DNA from: Hippopus hippopus
Taxonomy: Eukaryota; Mollusca; Bivalvia; Cardiida; Cardiidae
DNA: 64,000 bases
NCBI GenBank assembly: GCA_946811185.2
Contig: OX328103.1
Coordinates: 1,984,001 to 2,048,000 of the forward strand
Reading direction: 5' to 3'
Made by a program: the position numbers and the translations under genes. A model generated the notes under the pieces. The model did not search any database. It was not told the origin of the DNA and saw only the letters and a program-made list of their open reading frames with translations. The stretch's first letter is position 1, and each line of letters starts with the position of its first letter. Positions 21,461 to 30,968 of the stretch are shown here, piece by piece.

Positions 21461-21689
21461 TTAAGCCTTCACCACACAATCCCGAGTTTTAACAACCCTG
21501 AGGAAGAGGCCTTTTGAAAACATTGTGGGAAAAGGAGAAAATGCTGGTAACCAGCATTTTCTCCTTTTCCCACAATGTTTTCTGTCCTTTCAAAGACAGA
21601 AAGCATCATTTAAGATTCATTTACTTTGTCGTCTGCAATTACTTTGAATTTGGACTGGCCTACATTTTTGTCGTGTTGTAAAGAGTTAA
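21461..21689 (+). mobile_element. TTAA-MITE, forward, complete and near consensus
   Basis: Perfect core. One of the best sequences from which to read the family consensus. Confidence 0.92.
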
Positions 21690-21742
21690 AAGTAGATTTC
21701 CACTTCTTTTGAAGATGAATTGGGTCAAAATCTAACATCAGG

Positions 21743-21826
21743 AAGCAGATGGCGTAGATCAAAGATCAGATTGCATGTTCTGTGCAGTCTGATCCTGATC
21801 TACACCATCCACAAAAGCTACTCAGG
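21743..21826. mobile_element. MITE-3 copy
   Basis: GCGTAGATCAAAGATCAGAT pairs with GTCTGATCCTGATCTACACC around CATGTTCTGTG. Confidence 0.7.
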
Positions 21827-21847
21827 TCATCATTCTTGGGATAAGAG

Positions 21848-22076
21848 TTAACTCTGTACCAGATGACAAAATTCTAGACTTGTCCAAATTGAAAGCATTT
21901 GCAGATAGGAAAATAAATGTACCTCATATGACGAGATTTTTCTTAGCAAGGGTAGAAAACATTGTGGGGATTGGAGAAAATGCTGGTTACCAGCATTTTC
22001 TCCATTTCAAACAATGTTTATACAGACTCTTTTCGTCAGGGTCCTTAAAACTCAGGATTGTTTGGAAAAGGGTGAA
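21848..22076 (-). mobile_element. TTAA-MITE, reverse, complete
   Basis: TTAACTCTGTACC start; GGAAAAGGGTGAA end; core changed in its outer stem. Confidence 0.85.
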
Positions 22077-22502
22077 ACAGGAGCGAGCATTAAAATCAAT
22101 ATGCAAACAGCAATATTTTATTATATTTTCTCATATAACTTGAAACTCGGGCCAAAATTATTGTTTACAAAAGTGCACAACAAAGCCAAGCACCGCTTTT
22201 ATGTTTTCAGCGCAATAGAAAGGTCGACAGTGAGGTCATAAAAATCAAAGTGTTGCATGAAAAATACACTTACTGCCAGACAGTTGAATTTCTTTGAAAA
22301 TGGCGTATAAATCAAATAAAAAAACCCTCTGTGCCAGAGGAATCCAGGTCGAAATGAATATTCAAGGGGAAAATGAAAGAGAAATAGATAAATTTCTTTT
22401 TGCTGTGGCAACTTATTCCTGAGAACCAAAATTTTACACTTTCTCTTGAAATATTTTTGTTGTGCGTACAAAAGAGAATAGCATAATACTTGATATTTAC
22501 AT
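22077..22502. other. Spacer
   Basis: No element recognised; overlapping short frames on both strands look random. Confidence 0.35.
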
Positions 22503-22737
22503 ATGAGCCATGTGCTGGCAAAAGGGGGCTTAATGCATTCCTATAAATACATTTTATCAAGCAAGACATTGTGTAACAACCAACTTTATCCTGTGGTAGA
22601 ATTGTCCTTGGGCATGCAGAAATTTTACCAATAGCTAAAAGTTTTGGCCAAGGTCAGCCTGCGTGGACTGCACAGGCTGACCTGGGTCGATACTTTTTGC
22701 AGATGGATTAGGCCCCCTTTTCACAGAGCATGGCTCA
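22503..22737. mobile_element. MITE-2, complete
   Basis: ATGAGCCATG at left mirrors CATGGCTCAT at right, each followed inward by AAAGGGGGC/GCCCCCTTT. Right half holds the palindrome AGGTCAGCCTGCGTGG with CACAGGCTGACCTGG. Confidence 0.8.
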
Positions 22738-22812
22738 TAATACAAGTGTATGAGTAATATATTTGACAACAATGGGTGAATAAAGAAGGGTGTGAAACAA
22801 TTTTCACATTAG

Positions 22813-23204
22813 GGCAAAATTTTGGGCTTAGCGCATTTTGGATTAGTCCAAATCCAAAGCATTTGCAGATGCCAAAATAAATGCAGAGCTCCAGATAAGA
22901 GGGAGTGATGGTATTCTAAATCCATTATTTCACTTCCAAACCCTATGTTGTGGGTACTCATTAGAATCGTCTCGATGAGACGATTCTAATGAGTACCCAT
23001 AACATTGGGTTTAGTGGAGAATAATGAATATTTTCAATTTTGAAAACAAAATCAATCCCTCTATCTGGAGCTCTGTAAATGTGACTAAAAAACTGAAATT
23101 TGTTTTGGGAAGGGTGGTAAAACATTTTCTTCTTCTCTCAAAATGTTTTCAAAAGGCTTTTTTTCAAGGTCAATTTACCTTGTAATCATCTGGTAAAGAC
23201 TTTA
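22813..23204 (-). mobile_element. TTAA-MITE, reverse, host of the CAGAGCTCC element
   Basis: B text GATTAGTCCAAATCCAAAGC runs to CAAAATAAATG, then resumes TAAATGTGAC after the insert. A end GGTAAAGACTTTA; core left arm largely lost. Confidence 0.75.
22884..23075. mobile_element. CAGAGCTCC palindromic MITE
   Basis: CAGAGCTCCAGATAAGAGGG at left mirrors CCCTCTATCTGGAGCTCTG at right. Centre is a 46-bp palindrome around ATCGTCTCGATGAGACGAT. Flanked by TAAATG on both sides. Ends look hAT-like, but hAT elements duplicate 8 bp, so superfamily is left open. Confidence 0.8.
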
Positions 23205-23249
23205 GCGATACTTTGACAATATTAGGACAATGAAAACTACACGGAAAAT

Positions 23250-23478
23250 TTAACTCGCTACCACAAAATGCCGACTTTTAACAACCCTTAGGAAGAAGCC
23301 TTTTAAAAACATTGTAGAAAAAGGAGAAAATGTTTGTACCCAGTTTTTTCTCCTTTTCCAACAATGTTTTCCACTCAATACAAACGCAAGTTTCATCATT
23401 TGAGCCAAACTGAAATTGTTGTCTGCAAATACTTTGAATTTGGATGGGTCTAAAATTTTGTCATATGGTAAAGAGTAA
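23250..23478 (+). mobile_element. TTAA-MITE, forward, next to the sall donor
   Basis: TTAACTCGCTACC start and GGTAAAGAGTAAAA end; core with six or more changes. Confidence 0.8.
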
Positions 23479-23511
23479 AATGAAAAGAAGCCAAACAAAA
23501 GCATCAACTTT

Positions 23512-23522
23512 GTACTCACTTC
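23512..23522 (-). other. Splice donor of the sall exon
   Basis: The minus strand reads GAA then GTGAGTAC, a strong GT donor. Past it the open frame turns into hydrophobic, non-SALL sequence, which supports the exon ending here. Confidence 0.8.
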
Positions 23523-24644
23523 TTGAAGAGGAACGGCTAAAGTCAAGTAGAGAAGAAGATGGCAAGCTGGTTGACGTTGTTGAAGAACTTCCTTTAGTTG
23601 AAGCAGAAGATAACGACATCGATGAGGCCATGGGTGGCATCGTTGGTGAAGGCTTTGACAAGTCTGCTGGTCCTTCCATGGTGGTTGCTATAGATAACTT
23701 ATCTGCGGAATGATGCGGTGTTGTTGGTCTCGAGTCTTTCATGTCTAGCATGTTCTCGGGACTTGGCTGATCCATATCTGGCTCCGGTGACACCGACGGA
23801 GACGATAACTTGGAAGCCTCGGCCTTGCTCTTGAGACCAGACAGAGCAGATGTTGTGAGATTCAGTCCAGCAAAATTGGCACCCAATGGAAGCTGGCCGT
23901 TTAACAATGCAGATGGAAGCTGGCCACTCTGAACACCACCAGCTATCAACTGTTGCTGCAGTTGATGTATCAACTGTAACTGCATGATCTGCTGTTGCTG
24001 TAGGTTGTACAGTGTTGTCTGCAGTTTGGTTACATCTTGCTCTTTACCTGGAAGATTGTTCTCAGCAAACTGTGCTACGGCAGCTTTTGTAGCTTCCAGA
24101 GGCTCCAACATAACATTGGAATTAGAATTCCCAGTGACCCCTGACAGAAGGTTGGACAATGACTGAACATAGGAAGGCATGTCTGGATTGGGTTCTGGTT
24201 TTAAATGATCACCAGCATCATCATCTTTGATACTATCTAGGTCATTGTCATCTGTGTCCACCATATTCTTGTCATATTCCTCCTCCATATGGTCTAAATC
24301 AGACTGGTTATCATAATTATCCACACCAGCATCCACTTCGTCTTCACCACCACTGTTAACCGCGTCAAAATTCCGCTCCTCCTCGGCGGACACATTTCTG
24401 TCACTATTAAAGTTATCCATATCTTGGTCATCCGAAGCTGTGTTACTCATTCCGTTAACTTTACATAAATCTAGCTGATCAGGTCGAGTGTTCTCACTGT
24501 CATTATACATAAACACAGCTGGTTCATCAATACATTCTTTCTTGTGCAGCTTGTATTCCTCGTGCTCCCAGAACTCAGCACAACATTTGTCACAAACAAA
24601 GGCTTTACCTCTAGCACTGTCAGTTGGCTCTGTATCTTCAGTAT
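23520..24644 (-). CDS. sall: Internal coding exon of a spalt-like (SALL) zinc-finger transcription factor
   Basis: SALL proteins are nuclear transcriptional regulators that use paired C2H2 fingers and an N-terminal C2HC finger. The exon has 374 whole codons. Residues 17-37 form a C2HC finger (C17, C20, H33, C37; spacing x2, x12, x3) with the KCCAEF signature, followed by EPAVFMYNDSE, matching the segment after this finger in vertebrate SALL proteins. Residues 62-143 are acidic. Residues 207-232 are glutamine-rich (core QQQQIMQLQLIHQLQQQ), corresponding to the SALL dimerisation segment. LKPE near residue 148 fits a SUMO site (inference). The tail is Ser/Thr-rich. It opens after an acceptor reading TAATCATTTCAG and closes before the donor GTGAGT, both phase 1. 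The longer open frame on either side is intronic. No HTGERPF-type finger pairs occur in this exon, unlike vertebrates, where they share it. TTAA-MITEs sit about 40 bp past the donor and about 100 bp before the acceptor. Confidence 0.9.
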
Positions 24645-24660
24645 CTGAAATGATTAAGAA
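24645..24660 (-). other. Splice acceptor of the sall exon
   Basis: Read on the minus strand this is TTCTTAATCATTTCAG followed by the exon base A. The pyrimidine tract is short and TTAAT may be the branch region. The frame is open across it, so the boundary is set by the AG and by where SALL-like sequence begins. Confidence 0.75.
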
Positions 24661-24746
24661 TAACCAAGTTCTAAGCATGTTCTATGTTAAAGTCTAAGTA
24701 TGTTCTAAATTTACCAAAGCTTTTGTCCAACATTTTTCCTATGCCA

Positions 24747-24972
24747 TTAAACTCTACCACAGAACAAATTTTTGGACACATCCATAATGACAGCATTTGT
24801 AGAGAACTTACACATGGCTCAAATGATGAGATATGTTTATGAAAGGGTAGAAAACATTGTGGGAAAAGGAGAAAATGCTGGTTACCAGCATTTTCTCCTT
24901 TTCACACAATATTTTCTAAAGTCTTTTCTTTTCAGGATCGATAAAACACAGGACTGCATGATGAAGAATTAA
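24747..24972 (-). mobile_element. TTAA-MITE, reverse, upstream of the sall acceptor
   Basis: Both TTAA ends kept; core intact except CACAC. Its right half reads on into an A arm with decay. Confidence 0.85.
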
Positions 24973-25049
24973 CAAGTAAAGTTCTATGTTCTAAGTATCC
25001 TAAAGCTTTTGTCCGACACCTTTTCCTCAGCTATTTAACATTTCATCTG

Positions 25050-25115
25050 CTGCATCAGACTTCACAGAATAAGCAGTCTGATCTTGGATCTACACTGTCT
25101 GCTACTTCAAATAAT
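25050..25115. mobile_element. MITE-3 core
   Basis: AGACTTCACAGAATAAGCAG, then TCTGATCTTGGATCTACACT. First part of a duplicated block also found near 28650. Confidence 0.6.
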
Positions 25116-25229
25116 ATGCCAAAAGCAGCCTTTAGTATTGAATGGAAGTGATTTTTATGCCTTTTCATGCAATATGCAACACTTTTAGGGTTACAGAAAA
25201 ATAATTTTCTTTTCTTCAGACTTCTAAGT

Positions 25230-25330
25230 GTGACTCAAGGAGCTTTTGTGGACAGTGTAGATCAAGATCAGACTGCACAGAATGTGCAGTCTGATCTTTT
25301 ATCTACACTGTCTGATAAGGAGATATTTAC
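25230..25330. mobile_element. MITE-3 copy
   Basis: GGACAGTGTAGATCAAGATC with a well-paired partner strand ending CTACACTGTCTG. Confidence 0.75.
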
Positions 25331-25384
25331 CCCCCAAAAAATTGCTTTGAAGTAGTAATAATATTTGGGTTAATACTATCAGCC

Positions 25385-25500
25385 GGAAATTTTTGTTTAA
25401 GCATTGTGGGAAAAGGAGAAAACGCTTGTTAGGTTTTCTACATGAATAAAACAGATACTTTTAGCTGATGCTTTAATTTGTTGTCTGAACCCTAAATTGC
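25385..25500 (+). repeat. Degenerate TTAA-MITE
   Basis: GCATTGTGGGAAAAGGAG then GCTTTAATTTGTTGTCTG; no ends. Parallels the host at 29030. Confidence 0.5.
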
Positions 25501-25527
25501 CACTCAATTACATATTTCAACAAAATT

Positions 25528-25716
25528 TAGGCTTTTGAAAACATTGTGGGAAAAAAAGAAAATGCTGGTAACCAGCACTTTCTCCTTTTCCGTCATGTTT
25601 TTTTTTACCCACCCAATCAAAGGAAAATGGCACCATTTGAGCTACATCGAAACTGTCATCTGCAAATGCTTTCAATTTGGACAAGGCTAAAATTTTGTTG
25701 TCTGGTAAAGGGTTAA
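25528..25716 (+). mobile_element. TTAA-MITE, forward, A arm lost
   Basis: Begins just before the core; B arm complete to GGTAAAGGG and TTAA. Confidence 0.8.
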
Positions 25717-25743
25717 ATAAATGGGACAATCAGTCAAGAAACA

Positions 25744-25805
25744 ATGGTGTAGACTAAGATCAGACTGCACATATATGACTGCATTTTTTTGTCAACAGTC
25801 TCAGT
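25744..25805. repeat. MITE-3 fragment
   Basis: TGTAGACTAAGATCAGACTG without a paired right stem. Confidence 0.45.
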
Positions 25806-26473
25806 AAAGTTCATCCACAGCCACACATGGTGCGATGAGGGTTAAATTTTCAAATATTGCTGTAAAAGGAGCAACTCTTCATATCAATCAGATTTTTTCC
25901 TTTGGCCAAAGTGTTTTTAAAAGTGATCTGGAGAAAGACAAAATAACTTATGGTATTAAGGTGGGAAAAAAATGATTTTTGAAATATTCATTTCAGCTCC
26001 ACATCATTTATGAAAGACAGATTTAAATGGCTGTTAGGAAAAGACGAGCCCGAAAAAGCTATAGAAAATAGCTATGATTTATCCCAGAATCCTTTGCAGA
26101 ATGACAGATTCGTTCAATCAGGGCCTCTTAAAATTGAATGCTTGTCTTAAACTCTATCTGCGTATAAATTTTCATGCAAACATCCATAATTCGCCGCTAT
26201 CATTTAAAAACAGTGAAATGGCACAATCTCTCTGGGACGAAATTAAGCCACATAACCATTCGTGAGAAATCTCTCTATCAGAAATACAAAGACAGTTTTG
26301 ATTGAGATATTAGAAATTCTCCATCATTTTTTCGTCAGTCGAAATTATCGTGGCACATCAATACAAATGACTATTGCCGATTTGATACCAATTTGATAGC
26401 GCAGGCGAGCAGAGCAAAGCAACCAGTATCATCTTTAATCAAACTTCTATCCTTACTTCACCCATTTTATGTC
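25806..26473. other. Repeat-free island
   Basis: 26040-26460 is among the most complex sequence in the window (TATCTGCGTATAAATTTTCA, GACGAAATTAAGCC, TTGATAGCGCAGGCGAGC) and has no coding signal. Confidence 0.45.
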
Positions 26474-26695
26474 CCTTTCGCAAACAACAAAAATAAATAG
26501 AGTAATCCAAATTGAAAGCATTTGCAGATGACAATTTAAATGTGGCTACAACTGTGAGATTTGGCTGTGAATGAGTAGAAAACATTGTGGGAAATGGAGT
26601 AAATGTTGTTTACCAGCATTTTCTCCTTTTCCCAACAATGTTTTCAAAATCTTTCTTTCTCAATTTCGTTAAAACTTGTTTGTTGTAAAGTGTTA
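26474..26695 (-). mobile_element. TTAA-MITE, reverse
   Basis: B start decayed to TTTCGCAAACAAC; core lightly changed; end TTGTAAAGTGTTA. Confidence 0.8.
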
Positions 26696-26731
26696 TACAA
26701 ATATGGCTGTCCATTATCCAAGACTTAAAGA

Positions 26732-26815
26732 ATGTTTGTTTTGAAAAACATTGTAGAAAAAGCAGCAATTGCTTGTAACAAGAAACTGTTCCTTTTCCAA
26801 CAACATTGTTCTTAA
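26732..26815. repeat. Degraded TTAA-MITE core
   Basis: GAAAAACATTGTAGAAAAAG pairs with CTTTTCCAACAACATTG. Confidence 0.5.
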
Positions 26816-27061
26816 TCATTCATAAAACATAGTTGTTTCCCTATCCCTTATTACGACCCTCTTTTTACAGTTGTCACTTTGAACTGTTATCTAAGAATAA
26901 CCTTTAACAAAATGGGTTAATTCTCTACCAACCAACCCATGTTTTTTTTTTAACAACCCTTTAGAAGACTTGTCCAAAAGATAATAAGAGAAAAGGGGAA
27001 AATGCTGGTAACTGGCATGTGTGCCTTTTCCCAGTGTTTCTATCTTTTTCCAAGATGAAAT

Positions 27062-27073
27062 TCCATCATTGGA
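27062..27073 (+). repeat. 12-bp target duplication (left)
   Basis: TCCATCATTGGA, repeated exactly at 27383-27394; it is MITE B-arm sequence. Confidence 0.9.
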
Positions 27074-27382
27074 TTGATTGATTGATTGTATGGTGTTTAA
27101 CGCCTTTTCAACATTATTTCAGTTTTATCGCAGCGGCCAGTGCACCTATCCATGCTTTCCTGGAGTCTCTTTTACCAGTACTCCGCACAATTTTCTTTCC
27201 AAGCCACTGGCTGCTTTCCCACATAATCATTGTCGAAACAATGGTCAGCAGTGGGAGAGGAATGAATCCTGTCACAGTGACTATCATCAATCCTCAGAAA
27301 GACATTGGCCGAGCCAGGGATCGAACCCTAGACCCCGTGTTCTCAAGTACTGCATGCTACCGACTGAGCTACTGGGGCTCGG
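27074..27382 (-). mobile_element. Full-length tRNA-headed SINE (V-SINE-like)
   Basis: Read on the minus strand: A box TAGCTCAGTCGG, B box GGTTCGATCCC, a central block with GGAAAGCAGCCAGTGG and CCAGGAAAGCATGGATAGG, then GAAATAATGTTGAAAAGGCG, GTTAAACACCAT and an ATCA/CAAT simple tail. About 309 bp. Confidence 0.85.
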
Positions 27383-27394
27383 TCCATCATTGGA
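27383..27394 (+). repeat. 12-bp target duplication (right)
   Basis: Identical to 27062-27073. Confidence 0.9.
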
Positions 27395-27611
27395 ACCACA
27401 TGTGATTTGCTATTACATTGTGCAAGACCTGCTTGCCAACTGAAGTCTCAAAATTTTGTACTTTGGGAAAGGGTTAACCTTCTCTTCTTATGAAAAACAT
27501 CTTGAAACACTTGAAATTTTAAAAAAAAAATTGTGGCAAATGCCACAACTATTAAACGTGAGCACTCTATTGTAATGGCCACAGTACTTACTATAAATGA
27601 AATCTGTATAT

Positions 27612-27834
27612 AAATCTTTTACCACCCAATCTCAACTTTTAATAACCCTGAGAGAGAAGCTTTTGGAAACATTGTGGGAAAAGGTGAAAATTGTGGTAAC
27701 CAGCACTTTCATCTTTTCCCACTTTGATCCTACTTAAAAGACAGTTAAATTTTTGAGTCATATTCATTTTCTCGTCTGCAAATGTTTTAAATTTGGACCA
27801 GTCTAAAATTTTGCTGTTTGGTAAAGACTTTAAT
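27612..27834 (+). mobile_element. TTAA-MITE, forward
   Basis: Start TAAATCTTTTACC; core changed at several sites; end GGTAAAGACTTTAA. Confidence 0.8.
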
Positions 27835-28169
27835 TTCAACTAGTATTTGTTCAGATCTGTCTGATTTTAGAAAGCCGATAAAATTGTATCTGGAAAGAAA
27901 TGGGTTATGTTATTGAGCTTTTCAGAAATAATTGTTTGGGGTTAAACCCTCTGTAATAGAGGAGGGCCAGGGATGTGCCCTTAGGGACCCTACAAAAGAG
28001 ACTTTTGACCCCCTAAAGTAATCATGAAATTGCTATCTAAATTATAGCAAAGAAAAAAGAGGACTGGGACGTGACAAGATAGATGAATATTTGATTTGAT
28101 TTTTTTGTGAATAATGCATCAGAACTTGTAGTTGGAATATTTTTGATTTTTTTTCTATCAAACTTCCAT
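27835..28169. other. Spacer
   Basis: No element recognised; one purine-rich patch (AGAGGAGGGCCAGGG). Confidence 0.35.
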
Positions 28170-28375
28170 CTAAACCCTTTACCGTACAATAGCTAGTTTC
28201 AAAGACCCTAGGAAAGGGTTTTGAAAACATAGTGAGAAAAGGAGAAAATGCATTTTCTCCTTTTCCCAAAATGCCTTCCAAAGCAAATTCCAATTTTTTA
28301 ACCACTTTGTTTTGTCATCTGCAAATGCTTTGAGTTTGGACAAGTCTAGAATTTTGTCATTTGGAAATAACTTAA
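28170..28375 (+). mobile_element. TTAA-MITE, forward, contracted core
   Basis: The core reads GGAGAAAATGCATTTTCTCC, a shorter palindrome that has lost CTGGTAACCAG from its tip. Confidence 0.85.
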
Positions 28376-28625
28376 CAGTCCCAGGTTCAAATTACCCCAA
28401 ATGCGGAAGGTTTTTGAAAACATTGTGGGAAAAGGAGAAAAGGCTGGTAATCAAGATTTTCCCTTAACATTTTCAAAAGCCACCTTTTAGGGTTGTAATC
28501 AGCTTTTTCGTCTCTTCTCATTATACTTCTGCCATGTTGAAGACAAATGCCATCATTAATGTGCCACATTTAATTTTTCGTCCAGAAATGCTTCCAATTT
28601 GGACAAGTCTAAAACTTAGTCAACT
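28376..28625. mobile_element. TTAA-MITE mosaic (A-core-A then B)
   Basis: A arm, core, then inverted A (TTTTCAAAAGCCACC), followed by a B arm from about 28507 (CCATCATTAATGTGCCACA) to TCTAAAACTTAGTC. Confidence 0.65.
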
Positions 28626-28649
28626 GTTTAAGACTCAAATATCTTACAG

Positions 28650-28750
28650 TGGACTATCTCAGCAGTTCTTGTGGACATTAAAAATCAAGATCAGACAGCA
28701 CAGAACATCCAGTCTGATCTTGGATCTACACTGTCCACTGCTTCACTACA
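28650..28750. mobile_element. MITE-3 copy
   Basis: ATCAAGATCAGACAGCACAG pairs with CAGTCTGATCTTGGATCTA. Second member of the duplicated block. Confidence 0.7.
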
Positions 28751-28869
28751 TATTTTGAAAAAAAAAAAAAGCCTTAAGTATAAATTGGAAATGTCTTTTC
28801 ATGCAACAGTAAACGCTTTTAGGGTTACAGAAAAATAATTCTCTATTAACACTGACCCTCAGACTGTTA

Positions 28870-28975
28870 AGTGTGACTCAAGGAGCTTTTGCGGACAGTG
28901 TAGATCAAGATCAGACTGCACAGAATGTGCAGTCTAATCTTTGATCTACACTGTCCGATAAGGTATTTTACCCCG
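28870..28975. mobile_element. MITE-3 copy
   Basis: Near twin of 25230-25330, including flanks GTGTGACTCAAGGAGC and GTTACAGAAAAATAAT. Confidence 0.75.
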
Positions 28976-29029
28976 AAAGAAATAGCTTTGAAATTGCAAG
29001 ATTTGGGTTTATGCTATGGTAGGAAATTT

Positions 29030-29430
29030 TTGTTTAAGCGTTGTGGGAAAAGCAGAAAACGCTTGTTATCAGCATTTTCTCTTTTTCCTACCATGGTTCC
29101 TAAGCTACCAAAGACAGTATTTATTATCTGAACTACATTAACCCTTTACCACACAATCCCAAGTTTTAACGACCCTAAGGAGAAAGTCCTGAGGAGAAAG
29201 TCCTTTTGAAAACATTGTGGGAAAAGGAGAAAATGCTGGTAACCAGCATTTTCTCCTTTTCCCACAATGTTTTCTGTCATATCAAAGACAAATTCTATAA
29301 TTTCAGCCGCATTTATTTTGTCATATACAAATGCTTTGAATTCCGACAAGTCTAAAATTTTGCTGTTTGGTAAAGGGTTAATTGTTGCCTGCAAATGTTT
29401 TTAATTTGGTTGAGCCAGAAATTTTTGAAC
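29030..29430 (+). mobile_element. Degenerate TTAA-MITE, host of a nested copy
   Basis: Diverged core, B arm to CTGAACTACA, then the insert, then TTGTTGCCTGCAAATG to AGAAATTTTTG. Confidence 0.75.
29138..29381 (+). mobile_element. TTAA-MITE, forward, nested, near consensus
   Basis: TTAA on both sides; perfect core; A arm holds a 15-bp local duplication (GAGAAAGTCCT twice). Sits in the host ACATTTAATTTG segment. Confidence 0.9.
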
Positions 29431-29738
29431 AGATATAAACATGTATGGAAAACATTGTGGGAGGGAATCGCGCAGAAAAATATCCAGAGATTTGGGGATT
29501 TGTTTGGAAAATTAGATTTCATGTATTTTTTTCTAATTTGCTTTCTGGAGAATAAAATGATAAAATAAATAGTAGGCTTTATGTTGCCCTTTTTATTGCT
29601 CGAATGGTGATGTTTAAGATTCCATCAGGGAATTTATTTTGATCAGAAAATGTCATGACACAAGAATTGTATTTGATTGAAATGACAGCATACAAAAAAC
29701 ATTCTTATGAATAAATGATATTGAGGGATGTTGATTAT
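29431..29738. other. Spacer
   Basis: Contains one loose ACATTGTGGGAGGG and otherwise nothing recognised. Confidence 0.35.
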
Positions 29739-29960
29739 GATCTTTTACCACACAATCCTGAGTTTTAATAATCCCATGAAAAAAGCCTTTTGAAACATTA
29801 TGGGAAAAGGAGAAAATGCTGGTAACCAGCATTTTCTCCTTTTCCCACAATATTTTCTACCCTTTTAGAGAAAACCCGTTATTTAAAGCCACATTTTAAA
29901 TGCTGTCTGTGAAACACCCTCCATCTGGATAAGTCTAAAATTTTGCCGTAAGGTCAAAGG
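29739..29960 (+). mobile_element. TTAA-MITE, forward
   Basis: Start ATCTTTTACCACAC; good core; B arm decayed; end AAGGTCAAAGG. Confidence 0.8.
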
Positions 29961-30028
29961 CTATACAGAGAACATTTTGGGAAAAGAAGCAAATATCTAT
30001 TAATAAAACTATTACATGACAATAGAAA

Positions 30029-30255
30029 ATTCTTTTATCAGCCAACAAAATTTAATTCATCCAAATTGAAAGCTATTGCAGACGACAAATTAAATGAGGC
30101 TCAATTGATGAAACCGGACTCTGAAAATGTAGAAAACATTGTGCAAAAAGAAGAAAATGCTGGTTACCAGCATTTTCTCCTTTTTCCACAATGTTTTCAA
30201 GAGCCTTTATCTCCTGCAGAGCTGTTAAAAGTCAGGATTGTGTGATAATGGGTTA
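30029..30255 (-). mobile_element. TTAA-MITE, reverse
   Basis: B start TTCTTTTATCAGCC; core with TTGTGCAAAAAG; end GATAATGGG then TTAA. Confidence 0.85.
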
Positions 30256-30347
30256 ACACTGACGATAGTACAAACAAAAGATGTCTCTGTCTTTATTGTC
30301 ACTTTCAAAATACTTAAAACATTTTGTCTTTTTTTTTCTCCGTTTCC

Positions 30348-30580
30348 TTAACCCTATACCGCACAATGACAACTTTTTACAACACTGAGGAAGAAGCCTT
30401 TTGAAAACATTGTGGGAAAAGGAGAAAATGCTGGAAACCAGCATTTTCTCCTTTTCCCACAATGTTTTCTACCCTATCAAAAAAAAAAAATTGCATCATT
30501 TGAGCTACTATGAAATTGTCGTCTGTAAATGCTTTCAATTTGGACAAGTCTAAAATTCTGTCGTTTGGTAAAAGAGTTAA
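30348..30580 (+). mobile_element. TTAA-MITE, forward, complete
   Basis: Both TTAA ends; perfect core apart from an AAACC centre; A11 run in the B arm. Confidence 0.9.
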
Positions 30581-30728
30581 TCAAATTGACACCCCTGCCC
30601 GGCCCTGATTTGTCATTTTATAAAATCTAACACGGATGTCCCAAGACAATTTCCCATAATCCCTCATCAAATCATCGGGTTATGATCTCTCATATTCAAA
30701 CCTAATTCTTCAAATCGCTAGAAGAACC
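30581..30728. other. Short repeat-free island
   Basis: CCTGCCCGGCCCTG and CATCAAATCATCGGG stand out from AT-rich surroundings. Confidence 0.35.
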
Positions 30729-30956
30729 TGACCCATTACAACACAATCCCGACTTTAAACGACCCTGAGAAAGAAAACCCTTTGAAAACATTGTGGGAAA
30801 AGGAGAAAATGCTGGTAACCAGCATTTTCTCCTTTCCCCGCAATGTTTTCTATCCTTCCTATAATAATTTCAACCTTTGAGTCGTGCTTATATTGTCATC
30901 TGCAAATGCTTTCGATTTGGACAAGGCTTAAAATGTGTTGTCTGGTAAAGAATTAA
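30729..30956 (+). mobile_element. TTAA-MITE, forward
   Basis: First TTAA lost (TGACCCATTACAACAC); core good; end GGTAAAGAATTAA. Confidence 0.85.
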
Positions 30957-30968
30957 TCCTTTCGAAGG

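Larger units (their letters stand above)
26917..27477 (+). mobile_element. TTAA-MITE, forward, host of a SINE
   Basis: A arm and diverged core to ATTCCATCATTGGA, then the SINE, then ACCACATGTG through GGGAAAGGG and TTAA. Confidence 0.8.

Noticed and set aside
23461..23519. C-terminal extension of the sall exon (EYKVDAFVWLLFILLFTI)
   Set aside because: It lies past a strong GTGAGT donor and is hydrophobic, unlike SALL proteins; intronic read-through.
23444..23713. 89-codon plus-strand frame opposite the sall exon
   Set aside because: Antisense shadow of the exon; no family features.
24645..24678. MLRTWLFLIIS as the start of the sall protein
   Set aside because: It precedes a good acceptor and does not resemble the basic SALL N-terminus; the ATG is intronic.
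27078..27443. 121- and 107-codon frames
   Set aside because: They lie wholly over a SINE and its target duplications.
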